Source: Actinomycetota bacterium
GTDB taxonomy: Bacteria; Actinomycetota; Coriobacteriia; Anaerosomatales; D1FN1-002
NCBI GenBank assembly: GCA_005774595.1
Contig: VAUM01000069.1
Coordinates: forward strand, 1-7,597
Direction: 5' to 3'
Length of the DNA stretch: 7,597 bases
Shown: positions 1 through 6,146 of the stretch, piece after piece
Numbering within the stretch: the first letter of the stretch is position 1
How the letters are laid out: each line of letters opens with the position of its first letter
Made by a program: the position numbers and the translations under genes
Notes under the pieces: generated by a model
Database searches by the model: none
Told to the model about the DNA's origin: nothing
The model's input: only the letters and a program-made list of their open reading frames with translations

Positions 1-819
1 CTCGGCCGCCTCGGGGCGCTCGTCACCAAGGGGGTATCTCTCGACCTGTGGGAGGGCAACCCGAGCCCGCGCATCGCCGAGACGGCGAGCGGGATGCTGA
101 ACTCCATCGGGCTGCAGAACCCCGGCGTCGAGGCGTTCGTCGAGCGCGACTTGGCGTGGCTCGCCGAGAACGCGCCCGAGACGCCGGTGATCGTGAACGT
201 CAGCGGTCACTCGGTGGCGGAGTACGCCGCCGTCATCGAGCGGCTCGAGCGCGAGCCCGGTGTCGCCGGCTACGAGGTGAACATCTCGTGCCCGAACGTG
301 GATGCGGGAGGGATGGCGTTCGGCACGGACCGCGTGTCCGCCGCCGAGGTCACGGCGGCGTGCCGGGCCGCCACGAAGCGGACGCTCGTCGTGAAGCTGT
401 CGCCGAACGTGACCGACGTCGTGTCGATCGCGCGCTCGGTGGAGGACGCGGGCGCCGATGCGGTCTCGCTCATCAACACCCTGCTCGGGATGGCGATAGA
501 CGCGCGCACCCGGCGCCCCAAGCTCGCGCGGGTGGTCGGCGGCCTGTCCGGCCCGGCCATCAAGCCGGTCGCGCTGCGGATGGTGTGGCAGGTCGCGGGT
601 GCGGTCGGCATCCCCGTCGTGGGCATGGGCGGCATCATGGAGGCCGAGGACGCGGTCGAGTTCCTGCTCGCGGGCGCGGCGGCGGTGGCGGTGGGCACCG
701 CGAACTTCGTGGACCCGCGCGCGTGCGAGCGGATCCTCAACGGTCTCGAGTCGTACTGCCGTGCGAACGGCGTCGGGCGCATGGCCGAGCTCACGGGAGC
801 GCTGGAGGTGGGGGAGTGA
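1..819 (+). CDS. pyrD: Dihydroorotate dehydrogenase, class 1B catalytic subunit (5' partial)
   Basis: Oxidises dihydroorotate to orotate, the fourth step of de novo UMP synthesis, in the cytoplasm. The reading frame is open from base 1, so the start lies upstream; 272 residues are visible and, against a usual length of about 300-310, roughly 30-40 are missing. The visible frame opens with the family signature LGALVTKGV and then GNPSPRIAET. The catalytic-loop motif NISCPNV places a cysteine at fragment residue 97 (codon 289-291). Cysteine here marks class 1B enzymes, whereas classes 1A and 2 use serine. The FMN-binding stretches VKLSPNVTD, GLSGPAIKP, PVVGMGGI and AVGTANF follow in the expected order. 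Class 1B enzymes normally work with the iron-sulfur/FAD subunit PyrK, which would be expected just upstream. The stop overlaps the pyrF start by 4 nt, so the two genes are probably translationally coupled. Confidence 0.97.
   Translation, partial: LGRLGALVTKGVSLDLWEGNPSPRIAETASGMLNSIGLQNPGVEAFVERDLAWLAENAPETPVIVNVSGHSVAEYAAVIERLEREPGVAGYEVNISCPNVDAGGMAFGTDRVSAAEVTAACRAATKRTLVVKLSPNVTDVVSIARSVEDAGADAVSLINTLLGMAIDARTRRPKLARVVGGLSGPAIKPVALRMVWQVAGAVGIPVVGMGGIMEAEDAVEFLLAGAAAVAVGTANFVDPRACERILNGLESYCRANGVGRMAELTGALEVGE
804..808 (+). promoter_or_regulatory. Shine-Dalgarno site for pyrF
   Basis: GGAGG lies inside the last codons of pyrD, 7 nt before the GTG at 816. It supports that GTG as the pyrF start, in preference to reading the long open frame that extends upstream on top of pyrD. 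Confidence 0.7.
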
Positions 820-1523
820 GCGACCGCATCATCGTCGCGCTCGACACCGATGCCGACGGCGCGATGCGCCTCGCCGAGGTCCTGCGCGGACACGCACGCT
901 GGCTGAAGGTCGGCATGACGCTCTTCTACGCCGAAGGCCCGGCCATCGTGGGACGCCTGCGCGACCTCGGGTTCGACGTCTTCCTCGACCTGAAGCTCCA
1001 CGACATCCCGCACCAGGTCGCGGGCGCCGCGCGCGAGGTCGCGCGCCTGGGCGCGGGCATGCTGACCGTGCACGCGTCGGGTGGGGCCGAGATGGTGCGC
1101 GCCGCGGCGGAGGGCGTGGCCGAGGGCGCGGAGGCCGCGGGCGCTCCGGCGCCCAAGCTGCTCGGCGTGACGGTGCTCACCAGCATGGACGCCGCGACGC
1201 TGGCGGACCTGGGCGTGGCGGACGGCCCCGGTGAGCAGGCGCTGCGGCTCGCGCAGATCGCCCGCGACGGCGGCGCGGACGGGATCGTCTGCTCGCCGCT
1301 CGAGGCGTCCGAGATGCGGCGCATGCTCGGCGCCGATGCGTTCGTCGTCACACCCGGCGTGCGTCCCGCCGGCTCGGCGCGCGGGGACCAGTCTCGCGTC
1401 GCGACCCCCGCCGCTGCGCTCGCGGCCGGGGCGTCGCACCTGGTCGTGGGCCGCCCGATAACCGAGTCGTCCGACCCGGCGCGCGTGTTCGACTCGATCG
1501 CCGCCGAGATCGCCGGCGTGTAG
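816..1523 (+). CDS. pyrF: Orotidine 5'-phosphate decarboxylase
   Basis: Decarboxylates OMP to UMP, the last step of de novo pyrimidine synthesis. The product is 235 residues, the normal length for the short (bacterial) PyrF subfamily. The protein starts with the family pattern VSDRIIVALDTD. Lys31 lies in LKVG, and the catalytic D-x-K-x-x-D set is visible as Asp58-Lys60-Asp63 in FLDLKLHDIP. The phosphate-binding loops TPGVRP and VVGRPIT appear near the C-terminus. The GTG start at 816 was chosen because the homology begins there, a GGAGG precedes it, and it overlaps the pyrD TGA in a GTGA junction. The same frame stays open upstream to base 48, but that part is a shadow of pyrD. pyrE follows after 26 nt. 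Confidence 0.97.
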   Translation: MSDRIIVALDTDADGAMRLAEVLRGHARWLKVGMTLFYAEGPAIVGRLRDLGFDVFLDLKLHDIPHQVAGAAREVARLGAGMLTVHASGGAEMVRAAAEGVAEGAEAAGAPAPKLLGVTVLTSMDAATLADLGVADGPGEQALRLAQIARDGGADGIVCSPLEASEMRRMLGADAFVVTPGVRPAGSARGDQSRVATPAAALAAGASHLVVGRPITESSDPARVFDSIAAEIAGV

Positions 1524-1549
1524 CCCCGACCCGCAAGGAGCCGCGAGCG

Positions 1550-2167
1550 ATGACCACCGACATGACCGAGCCCGAGGTTCTGGCCGCGCTCAAGGAGGCC
1601 GGCGCGATCCTCGAGGGGCACTTCGTCCTCACGAGCGGCCGGCACTCCGACCGCTACGTGCAGTGCGCGCGCATCCTCGAGGACCCGGCGCTCACCACCC
1701 GTCTCGCGCAGGCCGCCGTTCACCGAATCGCTGACCTGCGCGTCGATCTCGTCGCCGCGCCGGCTGTCGGCGGCATCATCATCGGCTTCGCAGTCGCGCA
1801 GGCTCTCGGCGTCAGGTTCATCTTCAGCGAACGCCAGGACGGTGCGATGACGTTCCGGAGGGGCTTCGAAGTGCTGGAAGGCGCGCGCGTGCTCGTGGTC
1901 GAGGACGTCGTTACCACAGGTGGGAGCGTTGCCGAGGTGGTCGGGCTGGTCCGCGCCGCAGGCGGGGAGCCGCTAGCGGCGGTCTCGATCATCGACCGGG
2001 GCGGCGTGAAGTCGTTCGACGTGCCGCTAATACCTCTACTTCGACTCGAGGTCGAGTCCTGGGACGCCTCGGAGTGTGGCCTGTGCCGGTCCGGAGTGCC
2101 CACCTACAGCCCGGGGAGCCGGAGAATCGGAAGTTGGGGTATTGCAAACCCCGCAGGTCAAGGGTAG
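1550..2167 (+). CDS. pyrE: Orotate phosphoribosyltransferase
   Basis: Joins orotate to PRPP to make OMP, the substrate of the preceding pyrF product. The product is 205 residues. Visible motifs are LTSGRHS (27-33), the loop SERQDGAMTFRRGF (93-106) and the PRPP-binding signature VLVVEDVVTTGGS (114-126). The end C-x-x-C...GVPTYSPGSR (176-191) is typical of the shorter PyrE subfamily of about 190 residues seen in many anaerobes and thermophiles. AAGGAG at 1535-1540 precedes the ATG by 9 nt. Two oddities stand out. The protein runs 14 residues past the usual PGSR terminus, over a stretch that contains a likely promoter. Six consecutive codons at 2027-2044 end in A or T, unlike the rest of the window. 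The function call is firm; the biological meaning of the tail is unknown. Confidence 0.95.
   Translation: MTTDMTEPEVLAALKEAGAILEGHFVLTSGRHSDRYVQCARILEDPALTTRLAQAAVHRIADLRVDLVAAPAVGGIIIGFAVAQALGVRFIFSERQDGAMTFRRGFEVLEGARVLVVEDVVTTGGSVAEVVGLVRAAGGEPLAAVSIIDRGGVKSFDVPLIPLLRLEVESWDASECGLCRSGVPTYSPGSRRIGSWGIANPAGQG
2043..2058. repeat. Perfect 16-bp dyad inside pyrE
   Basis: GACTCGA and TCGAGTC form a perfect 7-nt inverted repeat around GG. As RNA this would be a 6-bp stem with an AGGT tetraloop. It lies within the coding region directly after a run of rare codons. It may simply reflect the common codon string CTC-GAG-GTC-GAG. Confidence 0.4.
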
Positions 2168-2170
2168 GTT
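2142..2170 (+). promoter_or_regulatory. Candidate sigma-70-type promoter for mihF-gmk-rpoZ
   Basis: TTGCAA (2142-2147) and TAGGTT (2165-2170) are separated by exactly 17 nt. The first matches the -35 consensus TTGACA at four of six positions. The second fits the actinobacterial -10 pattern TAnnnT. The -10 covers the TAG stop of pyrE, and transcription would start near 2177, giving a leader of about 100 nt before mihF. The -35 sits in the loop of a 5-bp inverted repeat (GGGGT at 2136-2140, ACCCC at 2148-2152), which could be an operator. This is pattern reading only. Confidence 0.5.
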
Positions 2171-2176
2171 CGACGG

Positions 2177-2198
2177 GTCCCGCGGGGTGTGTCGGGAC
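2177..2198 (+). promoter_or_regulatory. Possible hairpin at the 5' end of the mihF leader
   Basis: GTCCCG (2177-2182) and CGGGAC (2193-2198) can form a 6-bp stem around a 10-nt loop. It would sit at the very start of the transcript from the promoter proposed just upstream. There is no U-tract, so it is not an intrinsic terminator. The rest of the 2168-2278 gap is G-rich and ends in a strong ribosome binding site; I recognise no riboswitch in it. Confidence 0.3.
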
Positions 2199-2268
2199 GA
2201 GCGTTGAAGCCAGGTGGTCCGACGCGGGGGAGGGTGGAGATCCCGCCCGCGCCGGGGGAGCGGAAACG

Positions 2269-2276
2269 AGGAGGAG
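2269..2276 (+). promoter_or_regulatory. Ribosome binding site of mihF
   Basis: AGGAGGAG ends 2 nt before the ATG at 2279. It is the strongest purine-rich site in the window and decides the mihF start against the open frame that continues upstream to 2189. Confidence 0.75.
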
Positions 2277-2278
2277 TC

Positions 2279-2587
2279 ATGGCCCTGCCGAACCTGTCCG
2301 ATGCACAGCGCGCCGAGGCACTGAAGAAGGCCGCGATGGCCCGTCAGGCGCGCGCCGCGCTGCGCGCCGACATCAAGTCGGGGAAGATGGCGTTCGCCGC
2401 CGTCATGAAGAAGGCCGGCGACCCGATCGTCGCGCGCATGAAGGTCTCGACCCTGCTCGAGAGCCTGCCAGGCTACGGCAAGGCGAAGGCAGCGAAGATC
2501 ATGGACGAGCTCGGCATCTCGCCGACCCGCCGCATCCAGGGCCTCGGCTCGCGCCAGCGCACCGAACTCATGGAGAAGCTCGGCTAG
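2279..2587 (+). CDS. mihF: Integration host factor, actinobacterial type (mIHF)
   Basis: Small nucleoid-associated DNA-binding protein, known in mycobacteria (mIHF) and Streptomyces (sIHF) to bend and compact DNA and affect global transcription. It is unrelated in sequence to the alpha/beta IHF of E. coli. The product is 102 residues, close to the family length. The N-terminus MALPNLSDAQRAEALKKA matches the family's leading helix. The helix-two-turn-helix DNA-binding region is seen at about 60-80, with LPGYGKAKAAKIMDELGI, followed by RRIQGLG (84-90). The open frame extends 30 codons upstream, but the ATG at 2279 has a strong ribosome binding site and begins exactly where homology begins. It is followed by gmk after 67 nt. 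The mihF-gmk-rpoZ order is an actinobacterial hallmark. Confidence 0.95.
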   Translation: MALPNLSDAQRAEALKKAAMARQARAALRADIKSGKMAFAAVMKKAGDPIVARMKVSTLLESLPGYGKAKAAKIMDELGISPTRRIQGLGSRQRTELMEKLG

Positions 2588-2654
2588 CAGCCGGCTTGGC
2601 GCCTTTCGGGTCCCGCGCCGCGCGCGGAGCGCCTCGGGGGGCCTCCGCGAGTAG

Positions 2655-3224
2655 ATGCGCACGGGGAATCTGTTCATAGTGTCCGGCCCTTCGGGGGCCG
2701 GTAAGGGGACGCTGGTCGAGGCACTCCTCGACCGCGTCCCCGACATCTGGGTCTCGGTGTCCGCCACGACGCGGGCGCCGAGGCCCGGCGAGCAGGAGGG
2801 GGTGTCGTACTTCTTCCTCACGCCCCACGAGTTCGAGCGGCGCGCCGCCGGCGGCGAGTTCCTCGAGTCCGCCACCGTACACGGCAGCCGCTACGGCACG
2901 CTGCGCGGGCCGGTCGAGCGCCGGATCCGTGCCGGGATGCAGGTCGTCCTCGAGATCGACCCGCAGGGCGCGCGCCAGGTGCTCGAGCAGATGCCCGAAG
3001 CGATCCTCATCTTCGTGAAGACGAGATCCATCGAGGACCTCAAGCGCCGTCTCAGGGCCCGCGGCACCGAGACGGAGGCCCAGGTCGAGCTTCGGCTGCG
3101 CAACGCCGAGAGGGAGCTCGGGCTTGTGAGCGGGTACAAGCATGTGGTAATAAACGACGACGTCGAACGGGCCATCGCTGAGCTCGTCGGCATAATCGAC
3201 AGCTACGCCGAGAGGGACTCGTAA
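2655..3224 (+). CDS. gmk: Guanylate kinase
   Basis: Phosphorylates GMP to GDP with ATP, feeding GTP, dGTP and (p)ppGpp pools. The product is 189 residues, normal for the family. The P-loop GPSGAGKG is at 11-18. The GMP-binding segment follows with Ser36, Arg40, Arg43 and Tyr52 in SATTRAPRPG...GVSYFF, then GSRYGT (77-82), and DPQGARQV in the core. The lid and adenine-binding part R-x-R-x-R-G-T-E-T lies near 150. The ATG at 2655 is the only reasonable start, since an in-frame TAG immediately precedes it. The upstream G-run at 2635-2640 is a poor ribosome binding site, so expression may depend on readthrough from mihF. rpoZ begins 4 nt after the stop. Confidence 0.97.
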   Translation: MRTGNLFIVSGPSGAGKGTLVEALLDRVPDIWVSVSATTRAPRPGEQEGVSYFFLTPHEFERRAAGGEFLESATVHGSRYGTLRGPVERRIRAGMQVVLEIDPQGARQVLEQMPEAILIFVKTRSIEDLKRRLRARGTETEAQVELRLRNAERELGLVSGYKHVVINDDVERAIAELVGIIDSYAERDS

Positions 3225-3228
3225 CCGC

Positions 3229-3477
3229 ATGGTCATCACGCCAGACATCGACCTTCTGCTCTCCAAGGTCGACTCCAAGTACTCGCTGTGCATCGTCGCC
3301 GCCCGCCGCGCGCGCCAGATCAACGACATGGTCCACGGCGTTCGCGACCAGGCGATGCTCTCCATGGCTCCGTCGCAGCTCGCCGCGCTCACCAGCACGA
3401 AGCCGCTCACGCTCGCGCTGGAGGAGATCGCCTCTGACGACATCTCCTACGAGCGGAAGTCCGACAGCCTCAAGTAG
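3229..3477 (+). CDS. rpoZ: DNA-directed RNA polymerase omega subunit
   Basis: Smallest RNA polymerase subunit. It helps fold and hold the beta' subunit, and in some bacteria contributes to the ppGpp response. The product is 82 residues. The conserved core is clear near the N-terminus: KYSLCIVAARRARQIND aligns with the family pattern in which K-x-R-A-R-Q-I-N contacts beta'. The C-terminal segment KPLTLALEEIASDDISYE is also typical. It starts 4 nt after gmk, with a weak AGAGGG at 3211-3216, 12 nt from the ATG. The gmk-rpoZ pairing is conserved widely in bacteria and supports the call. Confidence 0.95.
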   Translation: MVITPDIDLLLSKVDSKYSLCIVAARRARQINDMVHGVRDQAMLSMAPSQLAALTSTKPLTLALEEIASDDISYERKSDSLK

Positions 3478-3492
3478 CTGCCGGACTGCGCA

Positions 3493-4692
3493 ATGTTCGA
3501 GCGCGCCGCACTGGTCCACTACCACGAGATCGGGCTGAAGGGCCGCAACAGGTCCGTCTTCGAGCGCCGTCTCGCCGCCAACATCGCCGACGCGTGCCGG
3601 GACCTGCCCATCGGCAGCATCGAGCGCGTGTCGAACCGGCTCATCGTGCCGGTCTCGGACACGCGCCGCGCCGGCGATGTCCTCGAGGCGGTCTCGCGCC
3701 TGCCCGGCGTCGCACACGTCTCCGACGCGTACGTGACCTCGCGCGATGCTTCCGACATGGAGCGCGCGTGCCTGCTCGCGGCGCGTGACGCCGGGCCGGC
3801 CGCCACCTTCGCGATCGAGGCGCGCCGCTCCTCGACCGACCATCCCGAGACGAGCCAGGAGATGAACGTCAGGCTCGGCGAGGCGGTGCGCCTCGCGACG
3901 GGGATGCGCGTGGACCTCGGTCGCCCCGAGATGACGGTGCGCGTCGAGGTCGTGCAGGGCGAGGCGTACACCTACGCGCGCCGTGCCATGGGCCCGGGCG
4001 GCCTGCCTGTCGGCGTGTCGGGCCGCGTGGTGGCGCTGCTCTCGAGTGGGATCGACTCGCCGGTCGCGTCGTGGCGCCTCATGAAGCGCGGCGCGGTCGT
4101 GATCGGCGTGCACTTCTCCGGCGTGCCACACACGACGGACCTGTCCCAGCGCCTCGTCATGGAGATCGGTGAGGAGCTGGAGCGCTGCGGCGGCCTCGCG
4201 CGGATCCACGTGGTGCCCTTCGGCGCGCTTCAGAAGGAGATCTCGCTGTCCGCCCCGCCCGACCTGCGCGTGCTGCTCTACCGGCGCCTCATGCTCCGCG
4301 TCGCCGAGGCCGTGGCTGCCGAGGAACGCGCGGGCGCGCTCGTGACCGGCGAGTCGCTCGGCCAGGTCGCCTCGCAGACGCTCGAGAACATCGCCGCGGT
4401 CGACGCGGTCGCCGCGCTGCCCGTGCTGCGCCCGCTCATCGGCACCGACAAGCAGGAGATCATCGCCGAGGCCAAACGCATCGGCACGTTCGAGACATCG
4501 ACGCAGGAGCACGCCGATTGCTGCACGTTGTTCATGCCGCGCACGCCGGCCACGCATGCGAGCGCCGAGGAGTGCGCCGCAGGCGAGGCGGACCTCGACG
4601 TCGACCGGATGGTGAACGACGCGCTGGCCGGCATGACCCACCGCGACTTCAGGTGCCCCGCGTACACGCCTCGCAGGTCCGACGGGCGGTGA
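3493..4692 (+). CDS. thiI: tRNA 4-thiouridine synthase (tRNA sulfurtransferase) ThiI
   Basis: Adenylates U8 of tRNA and inserts sulfur from a cysteine desulfurase persulfide; in some bacteria it also supplies sulfur for thiamine. The product is 399 residues, the size of the Bacillus-type enzyme without the C-terminal rhodanese domain of E. coli ThiI. The N-terminus VHYHEIGLKGRNR is the family signature, followed by a THUMP RNA-binding domain at about 60-165. The PP-loop ATP pyrophosphatase motif SSGIDS is at 184-189. GESLGQVASQTLENI lies near 285-300. Cys343-Cys344 in DCCTLFMP is the expected cysteine site; one is likely the sulfur-carrying residue equivalent to E. coli Cys344. It starts 15 nt after rpoZ without a clear ribosome binding site. 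It overlaps the next gene by 4 nt. Confidence 0.95.
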   Translation: MFERAALVHYHEIGLKGRNRSVFERRLAANIADACRDLPIGSIERVSNRLIVPVSDTRRAGDVLEAVSRLPGVAHVSDAYVTSRDASDMERACLLAARDAGPAATFAIEARRSSTDHPETSQEMNVRLGEAVRLATGMRVDLGRPEMTVRVEVVQGEAYTYARRAMGPGGLPVGVSGRVVALLSSGIDSPVASWRLMKRGAVVIGVHFSGVPHTTDLSQRLVMEIGEELERCGGLARIHVVPFGALQKEISLSAPPDLRVLLYRRLMLRVAEAVAAEERAGALVTGESLGQVASQTLENIAAVDAVAALPVLRPLIGTDKQEIIAEAKRIGTFETSTQEHADCCTLFMPRTPATHASAEECAAGEADLDVDRMVNDALAGMTHRDFRCPAYTPRRSDGR

Positions 4693-5780
4693 AGCGCCTG
4701 CTCGCGCTCGAGCCGTACTACGGCGGGTCGCACCGCGCGGTACTCGACGGCCTCGTGGCGCGCATCGCGCCGGAGTGGGAGTGCGACCTGCTCACGCTGC
4801 CTGCGCGCAAGTGGAAGTGGCGCATGCGCGGCGCGGCGATCACGATGGCCGCGCAGGCCCGCGAGCTGCACGCGGCCGGAGCGCGCTGGGACCTCGTGTT
4901 CGCCTCGACCTTCGTCAACGTCGCCGAGTTCCTCGGCCTGGCGGGAGAGGCGGTCGCGGGCGTGCCCGTGGTGGTCTACTTCCACGAGAACCAGTTCCTC
5001 TACCCCAACCGCCACACGGCCGACTGGGACTTCCAGTTCCCGCTGACCAACGTCACGAGCGCGCTGGCGGCCGACGAGTGCTGGTTCAACACGCGCTGGA
5101 ACCTCGACGGTCTACTCGCCGAGGTCGGGCCGTTCTTCCGCGAGTTCCCGGACCACCGCCCCGAAGGTGTCCGCGAGGCGATCGCGGCGAAGTCCCGCGT
5201 GCTCGCGCCGCCGTTCGAAGCGGCCGCGTTCGACGCCGCGCAGCCGGTGCGCGGCGAACGGTGCCGGATCGTCTGGCCGCACCGCTGGGAGCACGACAAG
5301 CGCCCCGAGGTGTTCTTCGCCACCGTGGCAACGTTGGCCTCCGAGGGTCTCGACTTCGAGGTCGCGGTGGCAGGGCAGTCGTTCCGCGAGACCGAAGGGC
5401 CGATGCGTGAGGCGGCCGAAGCGCTCGGTGAGCGGCTCGTGCACTGCGACGAGCCCGCGACCCGCGAGGACTACGCGCGACTGCTCGCGAGCGCGGACGT
5501 GGCCGTGAGCACGGCGGACAACGAGTTCTTCGGCATCGCGATGCTCGAGGCGTGCTACGCGGGCTGCACGCCGCTCGTGCCCGACCGGCTCGCATACCCG
5601 GAGCTCTATCCGCGGACGTATCGCTACGTCGACGACGCCGAGCTCGTCTCGCGCCTGCGCGCGCTCGTGCTCGAGCGGCCCGCGCCCGGCGCCGCGCGCA
5701 CCCTCGCCGGAGCGTTCACGTGGGACGCGCTGCTGCCGCAGTGGCTCGCGGCGCTGGAAGGTGCTGCCTCGCGGCGGTAG
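4689..5780 (+). CDS. Glycosyltransferase of the tRNA-queuosine alpha-mannosyltransferase family (DUF3524; GTDC1/QTMAN-like)
   Basis: The product is 363 residues. The N-terminal half carries the DUF3524 (QTMAN N-terminal) pattern: LALEPYYGGSHRAVLDGL, then LPARKWKWRMRGAA, FHENQFLYP and WFNTRWNLDGL. The C-terminal half is a GT-B, group 1 type domain with WPHRWEHDKRPE (Arg199, Lys204, sugar-nucleotide binding) and an E-x7-E motif (Glu279 and Glu287 in EFFGIAMLE). Animal members attach mannose to queuosine in the anticodon of tRNA-Asp. Bacterial homologues are annotated by similarity, and I cannot say that this one acts on queuosine or uses GDP-mannose. The GTG start at 4689 begins the homology and overlaps the thiI TGA in a GTGA junction. 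The thiI neighbour supports a role in tRNA modification. No signal peptide or membrane helix is seen, so it is cytoplasmic. Confidence 0.85.
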   Translation: MKRLLALEPYYGGSHRAVLDGLVARIAPEWECDLLTLPARKWKWRMRGAAITMAAQARELHAAGARWDLVFASTFVNVAEFLGLAGEAVAGVPVVVYFHENQFLYPNRHTADWDFQFPLTNVTSALAADECWFNTRWNLDGLLAEVGPFFREFPDHRPEGVREAIAAKSRVLAPPFEAAAFDAAQPVRGERCRIVWPHRWEHDKRPEVFFATVATLASEGLDFEVAVAGQSFRETEGPMREAAEALGERLVHCDEPATREDYARLLASADVAVSTADNEFFGIAMLEACYAGCTPLVPDRLAYPELYPRTYRYVDDAELVSRLRALVLERPAPGAARTLAGAFTWDALLPQWLAALEGAASRR

Positions 5781-5825
5781 CATGGGGTGTGGCACGGCGG
5801 GGCGGAGCGAGCGGGGGCGCGGCAA

Positions 5826-6146
5826 GTGGACTTCTCGCAGATCGGCGCGGTGGAGTGGATCGCGATCGGCGCGGCCGTCGTCCTGCAGCTCACGCTCCAG
5901 GTCCTCGCGTTCCTCGACCTGATGAAGCGGCCCGGCGCGTGGGAGGGCCGCAAGCTCGTCTGGCTCATCGTGATCTTCGTGACCGAGATGCTCGGGCCGC
6001 TCCTGTACTTCGCGTGGGGCAAGGGGACCTTCCCGGTAGCGGAGGAGGCGGATGCGCCCGCGGCTGACACGGTGAAGGCGGCGAGTGCGGTCGATGCGCT
6101 TTACGGCGCCCCCGCGGCCGGCGACCGTCCGGACGGCGATGACTGA
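5826..6146 (+). CDS. Small two-helix membrane protein, PLDc_N domain (YxlE-like)
   Basis: The product is 106 residues with two hydrophobic segments, at about 9-29 and 44-63, separated by the short charged loop DLMKRPGAWEGRK. The second segment continues into GPLLYFAWGKG. This pattern matches the phospholipase D N-terminal membrane domain (PLDc_N). No HKD catalytic motif is present, so it has no lipase activity. The last 40 residues are an Ala/Pro/Asp-rich tail of low complexity. It precedes an ABC ATPase and a permease, the same order as yxlE-yxlF-yxlG in Bacillus subtilis, where YxlE is described as a negative regulator of sigma-Y. I infer an accessory role for the transporter here. The GTG at 5826 follows a G-rich site (5812-5817) and begins the domain; an upstream GTG at 5787 is possible. 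It overlaps the ATPase gene by 8 nt. Confidence 0.8.
   Translation: MDFSQIGAVEWIAIGAAVVLQLTLQVLAFLDLMKRPGAWEGRKLVWLIVIFVTEMLGPLLYFAWGKGTFPVAEEADAPAADTVKAASAVDALYGAPAAGDRPDGDD

Noticed and set aside
48..815. Long open frame in front of and continuous with pyrF, suggesting a much longer fused protein
   Set aside because: It lies wholly over pyrD in another frame, its translation is Arg/Gly/Ala-rich without family motifs, and PyrF homology and a ribosome binding site begin at 816.
2189..2278. Upstream extension of the mihF reading frame
   Set aside because: The added residues match nothing in the mIHF family and the strong ribosome binding site at 2269-2276 points to the ATG at 2279.
2588..2654. 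Possible terminator or hairpin between mihF and gmk
   Set aside because: The stretch is GC-rich and allows several short weak pairings, but there is no stable stem followed by a T-run.
3052..4641. 529-codon open frame on the - strand opposite gmk, rpoZ and thiI
   Set aside because: It is antisense to three clear genes, has a His/Arg/Ala-rich composition typical of GC-rich shadow frames, and shows no recognisable domain.
5778..5783. TAGCAT as a -10 box for the PLDc_N-ABC cassette
   Set aside because: It fits TAnnnT, but no acceptable -35 lies 16-18 nt upstream and the bases are simply the stop codon of the preceding gene plus three more.
5787..5825. Earlier GTG start for the PLDc_N protein
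   Set aside because: It would add 13 Gly/Ala/Arg-rich residues in front of the domain; the GTG at 5826 follows a G-rich site at suitable distance. The choice remains less certain than for other genes.
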